Source of the DNA: Colias croceus
Lineage: Eukaryota; Arthropoda; Insecta; Lepidoptera; Pieridae
Length of the DNA stretch: 64,000 bases
Direction of reading: 5' to 3'
NCBI RefSeq assembly: GCF_905220415.1
Contig: NC_059553.1
Span: 1,946,501 to 2,010,500, forward strand
Below, in pieces: positions 23,055 to 34,086 of this stretch (position 1 is the first letter of the stretch; each line of letters starts with the position of its first letter). The notes under the pieces were generated by a model. That model was not told the origin of the DNA. It saw only the letters and a program-made list of their open reading frames with translations, and made no database searches. The translations under genes were made by a program, and so were the position numbers.

Positions 23055-24938
23055 ATGTACCTAAATGCATTATTACCTGTTACCATACTAGCGTACATTA
23101 TATTAAATAAAGCAGCTAAAAACTCAAAAGAATTATGGAAGTCGATAAGACAAATTACCAACTTTAAACCAGCTAAATTACATAGTAAAGATCTTCTCAA
23201 GTCGGATTCTTCTCCTTGCAAATCGGTAAATTTAGTCAATGATTTTTTCGTTGGTGTCGGTAAACAGTTAGCAAATCAACTTTTGATTAAAAATTCTAAT
23301 ATGGTAAGGAACCCTACTTCAGACACGGTTAACAAACACAGCTCCTCTTTCGTTCTTCTAAAAACAGATATCAGTGAAGTTAACACAATAATCACGACGT
23401 TAAAATCTGATAGTGCCCCAGGGTGGGACAAAATACCTACAAAATTTCTTAAAATTTGTTCGCCTATTGTAGCTCCTGCTATTTGTCACCTAGCGAATTT
23501 ATGTTTTAATACAGGTGTATTCCCTGTTCAGCTAAAAAAGTCAGTAGTTGTTCCGGTGTATAGGGGTGGGGATGGATCCGATGTCAATAATTATCGCCCC
23601 ATCTCGGTTCTGCCAGCAATCTCTAAAGTTATCGAAAAGCTCATTAATAGTAGACTCCTCAATTACTTTGAAAAATATAACATCTTCTCCGATTCACAGT
23701 TTGGGTTCAGACACGGTCTTTCAACCGAAGATGCTGTGTTGAAATTAACATCTCTTATATCTGACAGACTGGATGAAGGCAAAAAATGTTTGGCTGTTTT
23801 TCTAGACCTGAAAAAGGCATTTGACACCGTCTCCATCCCTATCCTTATCCGTAAGCTGGAACATGCAGGCATTCGTGGTACACCCCTTAATCTATTGGAA
23901 AGTTATTTAACAGAGCGTACTCAATGTGTAAAAATAGAAAATTATATTAGCTGTGACAGAGGCGTTACCTGTGGTGTGCCACAGGGAAGCGTTCTCGGGC
24001 CAACGCTCTTTTTAGTCTATATCAATGATCTAACTAATTTAAGTATATTAAATGGAAAAATCTACTCTTACGCAGATGATACGGCGATAGTATTTAGTGG
24101 GAACTCATGGATATCAGTCTTTAACGCGGCACAAATAGGTATTTCTAAAATTTCTGATTGGTTAATAAGTAATCTCCTCACTCTGAACATTAAAAAAACT
24201 AACTACATATGCTTTTCAATTAATAATAAAACACAACCTAACCCTAATCTTAACCTTAAGCTCCACGAATGCGATGGAACAGATAATTTAAATTGCAATT
24301 GCGACACTATTGAAAAAGTATTTACTACAAAATATCTCGGGATCATACTTGATCACCGCTTATCTTGGCATTCACACATTGACTATATGAACGAAAGAGC
24401 ACGGAAACTAATCTGGATTTTTAAATCTTTGAGACACGTAACTTCACATAAACTTATGAATCAAATATACAAGTCCTTAGTTCAATCAATCTTAGCATAT
24501 TGTATTCCTATTTGGGGGGGGGCTAACAAATCTAAATTTATAGAAATGGAGCGTGTGCATAGGTGTCTTCTGAAAGTCATGTATCAAAAACCGCGCCGGT
24601 TTCCAACGACAGATCTGTATAAACTATGTGATTTACTATCAGTTAGACAATTATACATCTTACTTATTACAATAAAAACACACAAAAAAACACCATTCAT
24701 TCATACCACAGTCGAGGGAAGAAGAAGGAAGGATGTAATCAAAACTCGTTGTACCAAAACTGTTTTTGCCAGACGCCAATACTCAGCTAACTCAGTTTAT
24801 ATATATAATCATCTTAATAAATTATTAAACATTAATAGATTAACGTGTAGTGATTTAAAAAACAAAACAACGAACTGGCTAAAAACACTAAATTATGATG
24901 ACACAGAAAAACTCCTTGCTACGTCATGCACTGTGTAA
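23055..24938 (+). CDS. Non-LTR retrotransposon reverse transcriptase, 5'-truncated ORF2
   Basis: A 627-residue frame encodes the RNA-dependent DNA polymerase that would copy LINE RNA at a nicked genomic target. Visible RT blocks: SDSAPGWDKIP (118-128), NNYRPISVLPAISKVIEKLI (178-197), SQFGFR (214-219), FLDLKKAFD with catalytic Asp251 (249-257), GVPQGSVLGP (307-316) and YADD with Asp341/Asp342 (339-342; codons from 24069). YLGIILDHRLSW and ILAYCIPIWGG lie downstream, and a basic C-terminal domain follows. The AP-endonuclease domain and ORF1 are missing. The first 12 or so residues are translated from the inverted-repeat arm, so the Met at 23055 is not the element's own start. The pattern suggests the CR1/L2/Rex1-Daphne side of the Jockey superfamily; clade uncertain. 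All RT motifs are intact, so the insertion is probably young, but it cannot act alone. Confidence 0.85.
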   Translation: MYLNALLPVTILAYIILNKAAKNSKELWKSIRQITNFKPAKLHSKDLLKSDSSPCKSVNLVNDFFVGVGKQLANQLLIKNSNMVRNPTSDTVNKHSSSFVLLKTDISEVNTIITTLKSDSAPGWDKIPTKFLKICSPIVAPAICHLANLCFNTGVFPVQLKKSVVVPVYRGGDGSDVNNYRPISVLPAISKVIEKLINSRLLNYFEKYNIFSDSQFGFRHGLSTEDAVLKLTSLISDRLDEGKKCLAVFLDLKKAFDTVSIPILIRKLEHAGIRGTPLNLLESYLTERTQCVKIENYISCDRGVTCGVPQGSVLGPTLFLVYINDLTNLSILNGKIYSYADDTAIVFSGNSWISVFNAAQIGISKISDWLISNLLTLNIKKTNYICFSINNKTQPNPNLNLKLHECDGTDNLNCNCDTIEKVFTTKYLGIILDHRLSWHSHIDYMNERARKLIWIFKSLRHVTSHKLMNQIYKSLVQSILAYCIPIWGGANKSKFIEMERVHRCLLKVMYQKPRRFPTTDLYKLCDLLSVRQLYILLITIKTHKKTPFIHTTVEGRRRKDVIKTRCTKTVFARRQYSANSVYIYNHLNKLLNINRLTCSDLKNKTTNWLKTLNYDDTEKLLATSCTV

Positions 24939-25357
24939 TTATTGTTTCTATATTATTTATTTAAATTTAATCATAATCATACGCTACTAAAATATATTAA
25001 TTGCTATTAAATTTGTTCACTCACAAACTCGTGCTCATACATAAAATGACAAATCTAAACACACACACATACACACCCACACACATTCACCCACACTCAC
25101 ACGCACACATGCGCCCACACACACAATACATACACACACACACACACACGAATACACTCCACACTTAACTATTAATATTTTGTTATTTAAACAGTTTATT
25201 TTTCTCATGTAGATAACCTATTTTAAGTTAAGGAAGAGCGGGTTCTCCTGACACAGGTTTTATATTAAACTTACTAGGAGGGCCCTACTACTCCATATTG
25301 TATGAAATTGAGAAGGGTAAATAAACTATTTTTATTTTTTTATTTTTTTTTTTTATT
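23091..25357 (+). mobile_element. 5'-truncated CR1/Jockey-like LINE
   Basis: Starts inside ORF2 at the edge of the inverted-repeat arm, holds an intact RT, a 3' UTR of about 400 bp with a (CA)-rich tract, and ends in ATTTTTATTTTTTTATTTTT at about 25357. No clear target duplication: the flank left of the left arm does not match the sequence after 25357. Confidence 0.75.
25056..25170 (+). repeat. (CA)n-rich microsatellite in LINE 3' UTR
   Basis: An interrupted CA tract with ACACACAC runs, CACCCACA and ACACATGCG variants. It lies within the LINE 3' UTR and could be variable in length. Confidence 0.8.
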
Positions 25358-26976
25358 ACCCTATAAAACTCAAAAACGATCGCAAACCCTTTTATCTTAT
25401 TCTCCTATACCCCAAATTTCATAATCCATCTAATAAAGAAGTCTTTCATAAAACCAAGAGGCACTATACTTATCTAGCCCATTTGTGTCATATAGTCTAA
25501 ACTGCGCACGTAATTCTCATAGTTCACAGGCTCTAGGAAATCCTAGACCGCTAGCGGATTGCAAAAACGGAACGCTTCAAAGGAGTGCTTTTAAAAGTGC
25601 GGTGCCTTTGAAGGTGTAAAATAAATAAAAAGGCGAGCGTTATTGAGATTATGTGCGCTTTTTAACGTTAATAAAGTATGCTGTATAGTGTATGTATGAA
25701 TGTCATGATTAGGTAAAATGGTAAGGAATTTTGACGAAATTGGTAGGTAATGAAAGTTGTTGAAAATTATGTGTGAAATAAATAATAGAGCTTGCAGTTG
25801 AAATAATTATAGTAGAAGCTAATTGCAAGCAACATCTTTCTTCCGAAAACGTAATCACACCTACATTATAAATTATTCACTCATGAACTAAGCTACGGTC
25901 TACTAGTGAAATTTAAGAGCATAGGTATTTATTATTTTATAGTATGTAGTACCTATAAAATGACATACAATATTATGATTTCATACAACTTTTAATAATA
26001 TAGAATGGTAATAGCAACTGTCTCCTTTGAAAAATTAAGCTTTTCTGCCCATCTATGTCTAGATATTATGTAGAAAAGCATAATAATCTACGTCTTACGT
26101 CAAAAGAAATTTAACTTTGCGTTAACTTTAAAGCCATGTGTATTATATTTTGCATAGCACCACCTGACCATGTACGTCATAATGTCGTAGTTAGACAGGA
26201 GATTGTCAATTTGTGACGGCAACACACACTTTGTGGTGGAGCAAATGTTATTCGTATTAATACTGGCTTCATGTAGGGTCTCCTTTAGAAAAAATATTAT
26301 AAGAAGATACCATCTGTTGCGTAGATTTTTTTTAAATGTCGTGTGTAAGGAATAATATTTGAGGAATTAAAAATTCAATATTAAAATAAATCTGGATCTT
26401 AGCGTATCTCTTAGGGTCAAATTTTGACACAACGTTGTTTTTTTTTTTTAATTTTTCATCCGTAATATCTTTTTATAATATCATACCTCTATCTCTTACT
26501 ATGGCCATTTATCTAAAGTAATACTATAAATGGTAAATATTTGTGTTTGGTAATAAAAATAGGTACTCAAAAACTACTGCACCGTTTATGCAGCAGAAAT
26601 ACCGCGAGTCATAGGCGAGGTATTTTTTTTTTTCATTTTTACCAAAGCAGAGCCGGGACAAGTGTCTAGTAAACAGAATTCCATAATAAAATTCCACTGG
26701 ACTTAATTACAAATGCATAGTGCGAATGCAAGTTTTAGCCGTTCAGTTAGCAGTTCTATCGAGGAATAATTGGTTTATTTAATTTGTTCATAATCATCGA
26801 CTTCGAGTGCAGTTGCATTGGAAATCACATGATTGTGCATTGGAGGAAATTTTAATTATTTTACCTCTATGAATGTCAGCATTCATTAGTTTCATGGTCT
26901 TTGAAAAAGAATCAGTATTAATTAATTGAACAAGGAATACGTACCATTACAATTTTTAGAGCGATTTATAGTTTAA
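25358..26976. other. AT-rich spacer, no gene seen
   Basis: Contains a small hairpin at 25575-25613 and a degenerate Helitron-like tail ending GTCTAG near 26671. No coding signal. Confidence 0.45.
25575..25613. repeat. Short hairpin CTTCAAAGG/CCTTTGAAG
   Basis: A 9-bp perfect outer stem encloses AGTGCTTTTAAAAGTGC, which is itself near-palindromic. Size fits a small decayed foldback unit. Confidence 0.5.
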
Positions 26977-27233
26977 CTAGCTTTCCACCCGCAGCTTCGC
27001 CCGCGAATTCAAAGAAAAACCCGCATAGTTCCCGTTCCCGTGGGATTTCCGGGATAAAACCTATCCTATTTCCCGGGGTAAAAAGTAGCCTATGTCCTTT
27101 CTCGGGTATCAGAATATCTCCATACCAAATTTCATGCAAATTGGTTCAATACTTTAGGCGTGATTGAGTAACAGACAGACAGACAGAGTTACTTTCGCAT
27201 TTATAATATTATGTATTAGTATATTAGTATGGA
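26977..27233 (-). mobile_element. Lep1-like Helitron, family A, full length
   Basis: CTAG at 26977, GCGGGCGAAGCTGCGGGTGG tail, CGGGAACGGGAACTATGCGG, TCTGTCTGTCTGTTACTCAA and the TC end at 27233. A 16-bp local duplication of the TATTAGTAT motif lengthens the 5' end. Confidence 0.65.
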
Positions 27234-27334
27234 TTGTTCGTAATGCCACAGATAATATAAAACAATGCTATTATTAATACATAGTTCGTAGGACCTACGT
27301 ACGACGCGACGCGACGGTACGAATGTTGCTTTTT

Positions 27335-27452
27335 AAAGTGAAACTTCTTACGTTGAGAGTAAAATTTCATGCTCACGTCATGGCAAGACCGTCAAGACAG
27401 GGAGTAAGGTGACGATTTTGGTAAATAATCTTGCTAAAGAACTTTCACTTCA
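27335..27452. mobile_element. GAAGTGAAAC foldback MITE, copy a
   Basis: AAAGTGAAACTTCTTA at the left is inverted as AAGAACTTTCACTT at the right. Shares the internal GAGAGTAAAATTTCA with the copies at 34532 and 45809. Confidence 0.55.
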
Positions 27453-27481
27453 GATACGTGTGCTCGGAAACCAGGTTTTTT

Positions 27482-27690
27482 GAAGTGAAACTTCTTTATC
27501 GGGGCTGGAAAAAAATTTAGTATAGCATTTTTCCGTTACGCGCCATCTTTTTCTTATCCCTACCACGCGTGATTCGACGTGTTTCTGTAAAGTTGCATAA
27601 TATAGTAAATTATTTTTTGAATAAGGAAAAAATAAGGTAATTTGAATAAGGAAATAATGAAAAAATAAGGTCATAAAGAAGTTTCACTTC
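27482..27690. mobile_element. GAAGTGAAAC foldback MITE, copy b
   Basis: A perfect 18-bp TIR: GAAGTGAAACTTCTTTAT and its complement at 27673-27690. The interior (GTTACGCGCCATCTTTTTC, ACCACGCGTGATTCGACG) closely matches the copy at 58596-58780. The open frame across it is a by-product. Confidence 0.65.
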
Positions 27691-30000
27691 TTACGCGTGT
27701 ACACTAGTACACGCACACATTTCTATTTATTATATAGACACGAAGAACTATTGAGGGATATTCCATAATGCAGTTCCATCAAATCTTACAAAAAACGTAG
27801 CAACACCATAACATGTATTATATTGTATAATATATAGGTACGTAAAATATTACCTTTCCCCACGCGATCTGTAAATTCCTCACAACCAATACGATGAGCA
27901 GAAAGCAAAGGGAAATAAAAATAACTCTCCACTTACCCCATTTATTTTCCCATCGGATTCTCGTGAACGCGTAAAAACTGGTAACAAATGAGGCGAAAAG
28001 CAGTCAGATATACTGGCAACACTGTCGGTGCGGTTACAGGGCCGGATTAGCTACACGTTTTAATTTACTTTTAACTTTATCTGGATTTAAATATTGAGCT
28101 GGACCATTATAATTGTGCTGGCTTCTCGTTTTCAAGGACACCTTGCCGTGAAAATTATTATTTACATGGTTATTTTTCTTTCCTTGTGTTTTATTGGTCG
28201 AAACAAGTTTTTACTGTGTACTTATTTGACACGAAATAGCGAGAGTTTTTTAAAGAAACGCTTGTAAACAGATAATCTTTTTAATCAGAACTTTTGACCG
28301 ATTAACATAATTAATATTAATTACGACTAAAGTTATTAGATTATCATAAATTAGCAGCTTTGCGACTTAAAACTTTTAATCTGCAGCTCAACCTTTTTTG
28401 TTGCAAATAATTTTTGTGTTATCGTTGACTGTTTTAGAATTAATTGAAAGTATATTTAAAAAACTTACTAATACCTAATGAATATTAAGATCTAATAGAT
28501 TCACGATGACGTTTTGATAATTATCTAAAGTTTTCAATCAACTCATTAGATTGCTTTACTAATTAAAAGGAAATTCTCTCCAAATTAACTTAAAAAAAAT
28601 TGACAAACAACAAAAGAAAGTTTATTTATTGAAGTCGACATAATGTTCTTGAATCTAAAAATTTTATAAAGACCGGAATTTAAAGATTTTTTTATAAGCC
28701 TTAAAAATAGCCTAGTTAAGCGACCTATTTATAATCGGGAATGAACTTTTAATTGATCATTATATTTCAGCCATCAAAATTAATTATATTTTTAATGATG
28801 TAATATAATGCAATAAACTGCATATAAAATTAAAAATAAATGGACTACTTTTACATTTTAAAGCGATTATAAAAAAAATTGTGAATTATTTTTACGATAA
28901 TAATCAATTACTTCAATAATTATCACTATCAATAAAAAATGTAGATTGAATGATTAAAATGATAGAGTAGGTGTATGATTTTACATGAGCATTAAATTAA
29001 TTAGAAATTTTAAACCAACTGATTTTAAACGCGATTTATTATATTATTTAACCCGAACTCTCGAGCACATCGACTGTGGTCAGTCTAGGTGCTGTAGAGT
29101 GAAATGTATTGAACAATGAACATGTTTCCTTATTAGTTTTAAATGTAATAATCTGTTTCTAATATAACAAACATATAATTCGATTCTGTTTATATGTATA
29201 TATTATATGGATTATATCAATATGTTGATTGAAATTGCGGTAAACGCCACATGTCTGTCAACTTTACACGTAACCGCTCACAAAATCATGGCTATAGGAA
29301 AGTAGGTTAATGAACCTTGAGGAAACGTTTTGACTAATCAGCTGAGTACATTTGCAAAGGAGCCTTAATGGTACAAAGATTTGAATAAACGTTATTTTGT
29401 TAAAAGCAACAGCTACACTTTTTATGTTCTTAATATTTGTGGTTTTGATTACATAGCGTTGTTTCTTTGTATTATAATATTATGTAAGGAATCCATTCTT
29501 AGGAATGCATATTCTTAAATTAAGGGACTCCTGAATTAGCAAAGAACAAGCTAAGTAAATAATATTTCTTCTAATTATAATTATAGCTATTAACGTAGCA
29601 ATTTTTTTTAGTTCACTATATCGGTCTTATTAAAAAATGTTTTACATCTTCACTACTTCAAAACACAAATACCGATAATTTAATAAATGAAATAAAAAAT
29701 AAAATAGAATATGTTGCAACAATCAGGGCCCCAAATTAAGCAACGTACTACATCCTCAAACTCTGGGGCCCTGCACACACTTATAGGGCCCCAAAAATAA
29801 GGCTCAGTGCTCAATGCTCATGTAATCGCGTCATTTACATAAGGCGCGCGTCACAAGACGTAAAGGTGATCCGTGCTCAGCAATTTAAACAGACCTGCTT
29901 AAAATAAGTCGCCGACCACGACGTCACGTTAAGATTATTATTCTGGCTATGTTAGTCTTTTCTGTGTTATAAGATACCTACTGTTTTAGATAGAACATAG
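27691..30000. other. Very AT-rich spacer, few repeats, no gene seen
   Basis: About 2.3 kb with unusually few recognisable mobile elements. TAAT/ATTA cores are dense at 28300-29030. A GACGTCACG site lies near 29920. No coding signal. Confidence 0.45.
29724..29773. repeat. 50-bp CAGGGCCCC hairpin
   Basis: CAGGGCCCCAAA at the left and GGGGCCCTG at the right are inverted. CAGGG starts are common in hAT elements, but no 8-bp duplication flanks it. Confidence 0.4.
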
Positions 30001-30222
30001 TCTTAAATTTATAAAGGCGAAAGTTTGTAAGTATGGATGTATGGATGTTTGTTACTCTTTCACGTAAAAACTACTGAACCGATTACAATGAAATTTAGCA
30101 CACATATATAGGGTAACTTGGATTAACACATAGGATAGTTTTATCCCGGAAATCCCTCGGGAACGGGAACTATGCGGGTTTTCCTTTGTAAACGCGGGCG
30201 AAGCCGCGGGGCGGAAATCTAG
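30001..30222 (+). mobile_element. Lep1-like Helitron, family C
   Basis: TCTTAAATTTATAAAGGCG start, GTATGGATGTATGGATG, and the GGCGAAGCCGCGGGGCGG tail ending CTAG. Very similar to 1378-1603. Confidence 0.65.
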
Positions 30223-31127
30223 TATAATATATATTTGTAATTGTCACTCAAAGTAGAAACAACCATATTGAAACTACATATTGCTAGTAAATAGATTATC
30301 TCACTCATACCTAAAACAAACGAGAAGGTATATAAGAATGTACCTACCGATAGTTTGTAGCTCTTACAAGCAAAAATGACTAAACAGATTTTGATGATAC
30401 TTTGACAGTATTGTAGCATAACAAGTAATTAGTCTTAAGATAAGTCGACTCTTCGTGGCGATAAGGATTTGAAGGAGTGAAATAAATAGGAAATATATTT
30501 TAATGAACTGCTATAACGTAACCTGAAAGCGAAGTCAGAGGTAAGAAGCTACCATAAGATTGTAAACCTCTTTTTTAAAGTAGGATAACCGAATAGCAAG
30601 CGACAAAAACCAAATTAACAAAACTGAAGTTGCTCCTAGGCATTGAATACAAGGTCTATACAACGTTGTTTTATGTAAACAGTCAATTATTCATAAACTA
30701 ATTTGCTAGTGTTTGATTAGTCGTATTAGAAACCTGCATGGTTTGCATATGCATGCTTACCGCTAGCCATGCATTTGCATAATTTGAAGGTATTTTAGCA
30801 GTCAAAATATCATGGATTTTGTAAGAGAACTTGTGTGTAAAACTTGATTGTATATTATAAGAATAATTTATTATTACATTCATAAAGAAATAAAATTTGC
30901 TTCTTTATTTGTAAAATGATTATGTTATATTCAAAATACTTAAAGTTATTATGCTTACTTATTGCTGAAAAAGCATTTTTATGCAATATTAAAAATACGA
31001 TAAAATCATAATACTTTTACTTATAACAAGTGTTGGTAGTCTCTAGAAATTAGTATTAATTTTTTTCATACTCAATGAGAAGCAAGCCGAATTTTAAGAG
31101 TAATAACAAAATCTTAAATACATTTGA
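30223..31127. other. AT-rich spacer, no gene seen
   Basis: An octamer-like ATTTGCAT at 30773-30780 next to ATATGCATGC is the only notable motif. No gene. Confidence 0.4.
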
Positions 31128-31185
31128 CTAGCGGTCCGCCCCGGCTTCGCCTGTACCTGTTTATGTTTTCTTTCCATAAGAACAT
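31128..31185 (-). mobile_element. Family F Helitron fragment
   Basis: CTAG, then GCGGTCCGCCCCGGCTTCGC and TTTCCATAAGAAC on the plus strand, matching the 3' part of family F (see 32840). Confidence 0.45.
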
Positions 31186-32839
31186 TCCACCCATTCACAC
31201 GTGATGCCGTGACCAAGGAAAACGGGTTTTATTTTTATACATAAAATTGATTAAGGATTTGGAAAAGCTCTTAACACCATGTGGCTGAAATCTGTAAAAA
31301 GGTCGATGTAAGAAAGTCAATCATTTGGAGACACTTTTGATCGATAGGAGACCTTTACGGCTAACGGGTTAGGTTAAATTAAAATTTCCAACGTTCCAGA
31401 ATAATCCAGACCTTTTATAGAATATGTGAATACGGATTTTATCTTTTTATGCTTTCCTTTGAAGACCTTTTGTATTCATTCCGTGATATTTGTGTATTGC
31501 ACCAATTTTGTAGTTATTTGCATGTTAATAACAAGTAACAACCCTCTTGAGATATTCTTTGTGTGGTTTTGGGTCCTAAAAGTATGTTTTATTTATTTTT
31601 ATTGTTACAAGAGTACCTACGATGGCAACCTACAATGCAAAGTCAGTACAAAAATATTCTATACTTACTTTATACTTTATACGTACGATAATTATCGTAC
31701 AAATACGATAATTTTTAGTTAAATGTCTATAGTGTGAAAAAAAGTTTCACTTGTACCGTGGTTTCATAAAACCACACAACATTTTTTCATAAAACTACAA
31801 TTTCTAGTAAAATAATATAACCTAAAGCAGTTCAATTCATATCCAACCTTCAAAAATAACGAAACATTCCAAACAAATGCCTCAATTTTGTGTTTCCCTC
31901 AGCTTGTCCACTCTTTTAGATCAAAGTGTATTCTGGATTTAGCACAGCATTTCCAATTATGGACCACTTGACCGGGTTGCATAATGAGCTTCGTTACTAT
32001 TAATTTAGATAATTATCCGTACTCCGAATGTTGAGATAATTTACAAAAACATTCTTCAACCGTGGCTTTTATATCTGAGAGAAAGGCCAACGGTATTGAC
32101 ATATCTACCAGACCAAAAAATCTTTGAACGAAAAATGCTCGCAAAATAATTGAGTATTTTGCTCTCTTTATTTCAAGATTCATTAATTAGAAATATCAGA
32201 ATATTATCTAGATATTCTAGTTTTCTTTTCTATCCATATCGATATATGAGAAATATATGAGAATGTACCTCGAATACAAATGCATCGACAACACAGAAAC
32301 ATACCTATAAATTTTCGTATATTGCATGGAAGCTTCAATTAATTTACCTACAATTTAAGTAAAAATGTAAACTTTATCCTTTGAAGAATCATCATTCTTA
32401 TCGTTTATTTATACCTTTGTCCATAATAACAAAAAGCCTGATAAACATCAATACTAATATAATAAATACAAAACAAGTAATACATTCAAGGATCTCGTTA
32501 ATTTTTACAAGCGCGTAATTTATCACTGACAAACATCATTCCAATTTCATTGAAAGGGTGTAATGCGATTTATAAAGCGACCAACAAAAAGATATGGAAC
32601 AGCCATCAGGATAGATTAAAATCTTATTCGAAGATAATACAAGTATTGGGTAGGAACTAGGAATTACTTCGCGGACGGTTCGCACGCGATGGTATGACGT
32701 GTATTGTCTGATTCTTGAGAAAAAACTTATTTGAAGGATATTTTTGGTTGAACAAAAAAGGGAATATTGCTTCCATGATTAGTTTTAGATTGATAGGATT
32801 TGCACGGTTTTCTTCTTTTGATCTAAAACATATATAATA
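31186..32839. other. AT-rich spacer, no gene seen
   Basis: The 98-codon frame at 31426-31722 encodes a hydrophobic, phenylalanine- and cysteine-rich chain with no recognisable domain. Composition alone explains it. Confidence 0.4.
31683..31700. repeat. 18-bp perfect palindrome
   Basis: GTACGATAATTATCGTAC reads the same on both strands and is followed by another TACGATAAT. It could be a paired protein-binding site or chance. Confidence 0.5.
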
Positions 32840-33010
32840 CTAGCGGTCCACCCCGGCTTCGCCCGTGGTACATATTCACGTTTTCTCTACATAAGAACCA
32901 TCCTCGAACTTCAAGGAATATTATAAAAAAATAATTAACGAAATCGGTTAAGCCGTTCTCAAGTAATGCGCTTACCAACACATTTTGGGATTCATTTTTA
33001 TATTATAAGA
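32840..33010 (-). mobile_element. Lep1-like Helitron, family F
   Basis: CTAG at 32840, a CCACGGGCGAAGCCGGGGTG tail, CTTGAAGTTCGAGGATGG and GAGAACGGCTTAACCGATTT on the minus strand. I use 'family F' for copies with this body. Confidence 0.55.
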
Positions 33011-33613
33011 TTATCTATACTATATAAACGTATGTATGTAGACTGTAGGTATATTGTAGATGTCTTTGATCTTTTTTATAAATTTTAAAATAGAACAAAA
33101 ATAGTTTGGCTATAAAAATAGAACCTACCCCATTAATCCGAAATCTTCCTAAAATTTAGCAAATAATCTGCAAAAATAGAAAATTTACAGCGTTTTGTCA
33201 ATTGAAAGCATTCTTTGATCGAAGTCAGATAACCTTTTTATGTTTTTGTATTAATTTTGTGCAATAATAATATATTCAAAAGGAACTTTTCTCTTTATTT
33301 TAATTGGAAACTCATAAATACTGTGTTCTCCGAAAGTCTCTTGTTTAATGACAAATTTTATTGAATTGCTTATAACTTCATCAATGTAAGTTATAAGGGT
33401 TGTTTTATACTTTTGTAAATCTCATTTACCGCTAATAAGTATCTTTTTATAACCTTTGAAAATACCTTTACATTTATAATTATTATTTCTATTGATCTTT
33501 TACGTGTAATTAATAATAATTGATAAAATAATATTGTGATTAATCTTTAATTTATTCATCGTGAATGCTACATTTTGATTCATTGACAGTTCTTTATAAA
33601 CTTTACAAATTAT
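33011..33613. other. AT-rich spacer, no gene seen
   Basis: No coding or repeat signal recognised. Confidence 0.4.
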
Positions 33614-33805
33614 TTATATTATAACCGATTGAATGGACATAAAAGATTGTCTAAGGGTTCTCTCATCTCGTGTTTGCAAATAAGGATGCACCCAGTACTT
33701 CTTTCTTTGCTTTTCTTCTATACGTAACGTGTGTAAATGTAGTAAATAGCTGCAACTTCTTCCATTTCCATCTTTGAAATGGATCGACATGACCGCAAAT
33801 CGCAA
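33614..33805 (-). pseudogene. PIF/Harbinger transposase N-terminal remnant
   Basis: The minus-strand frame contains RKKYWVHPYLQTRDERTL, which matches the conserved W-V-H-P start of Harbinger nucleases and the KKYWIHPYIERN of the element at 42471. An in-phase acidic start (MEMEEVAAIYYIYTR) lies in the neighbouring frame just upstream, at about 33775. The gene is therefore frameshifted before KKYW. The catalytic region is absent. Confidence 0.55.
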
Positions 33806-33817
33806 CGGTTCTTCAAC

Positions 33818-33929
33818 CGCACTATGCGGGTAGCCGCATTGCGGGTAGCCGTCCGGCTGGCCGCATTCGCAACCGCATCCTGCGGTCAGCCGGACCGGCT
33901 ACCCGCAATGCGGCTACCCGCATAGTGCG
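33818..33929. repeat. GC-rich 112-nt near-perfect hairpin
   Basis: The first 33 bases pair perfectly with the last 33, and pairing resumes after a 1-base bulge for about 8 more. An inner GGCCGCA/TGCGGTC stem closes most of the loop. It contains two GCGGGTAGCCG units per arm. It lies just 5' of the Harbinger remnant (minus strand), and GAACCC followed by TAA sits beyond it at 33933-33941. It may be that element's TIR region. Confidence 0.8.
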
Positions 33930-34086
33930 TATGAACCCTAACTTTGATTATTATGTATTTGACTTGAAAATTTGCGTCTCTATTTAAACCAATTCTTGTA
34001 AGATAAAATTTTTGAGTACTCTATAGAGTAGAGTTCGCGAATTACTAAAATATATCCTCAATGTACAGGAGTTAAACTGTAATTTT

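Larger units (their letters stand above)
21827..23090 (-). repeat. Large inverted duplication, right arm
   Basis: Reverse complement of 19132-20395. The inner edge is AAATACCTTTTAGGC and the outer edge is CCTGTTACCATACTA, where similarity stops at 23090 and LINE sequence begins. GTACATT occurs a few bases beyond the breakpoint on both sides, so microhomology may have been used. Confidence 0.85.

Noticed and set aside
23091..25357. Target-site duplication around the truncated LINE
   Set aside because: The sequence after the T-rich tail does not match the end of the right arm or the flank beyond the left arm.
31426..31722. 98-codon hydrophobic frame as a membrane protein gene
   Set aside because: Its phenylalanine, isoleucine, tyrosine and cysteine bias is what AT-rich noncoding DNA gives. 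There is no promoter, splice context or domain.
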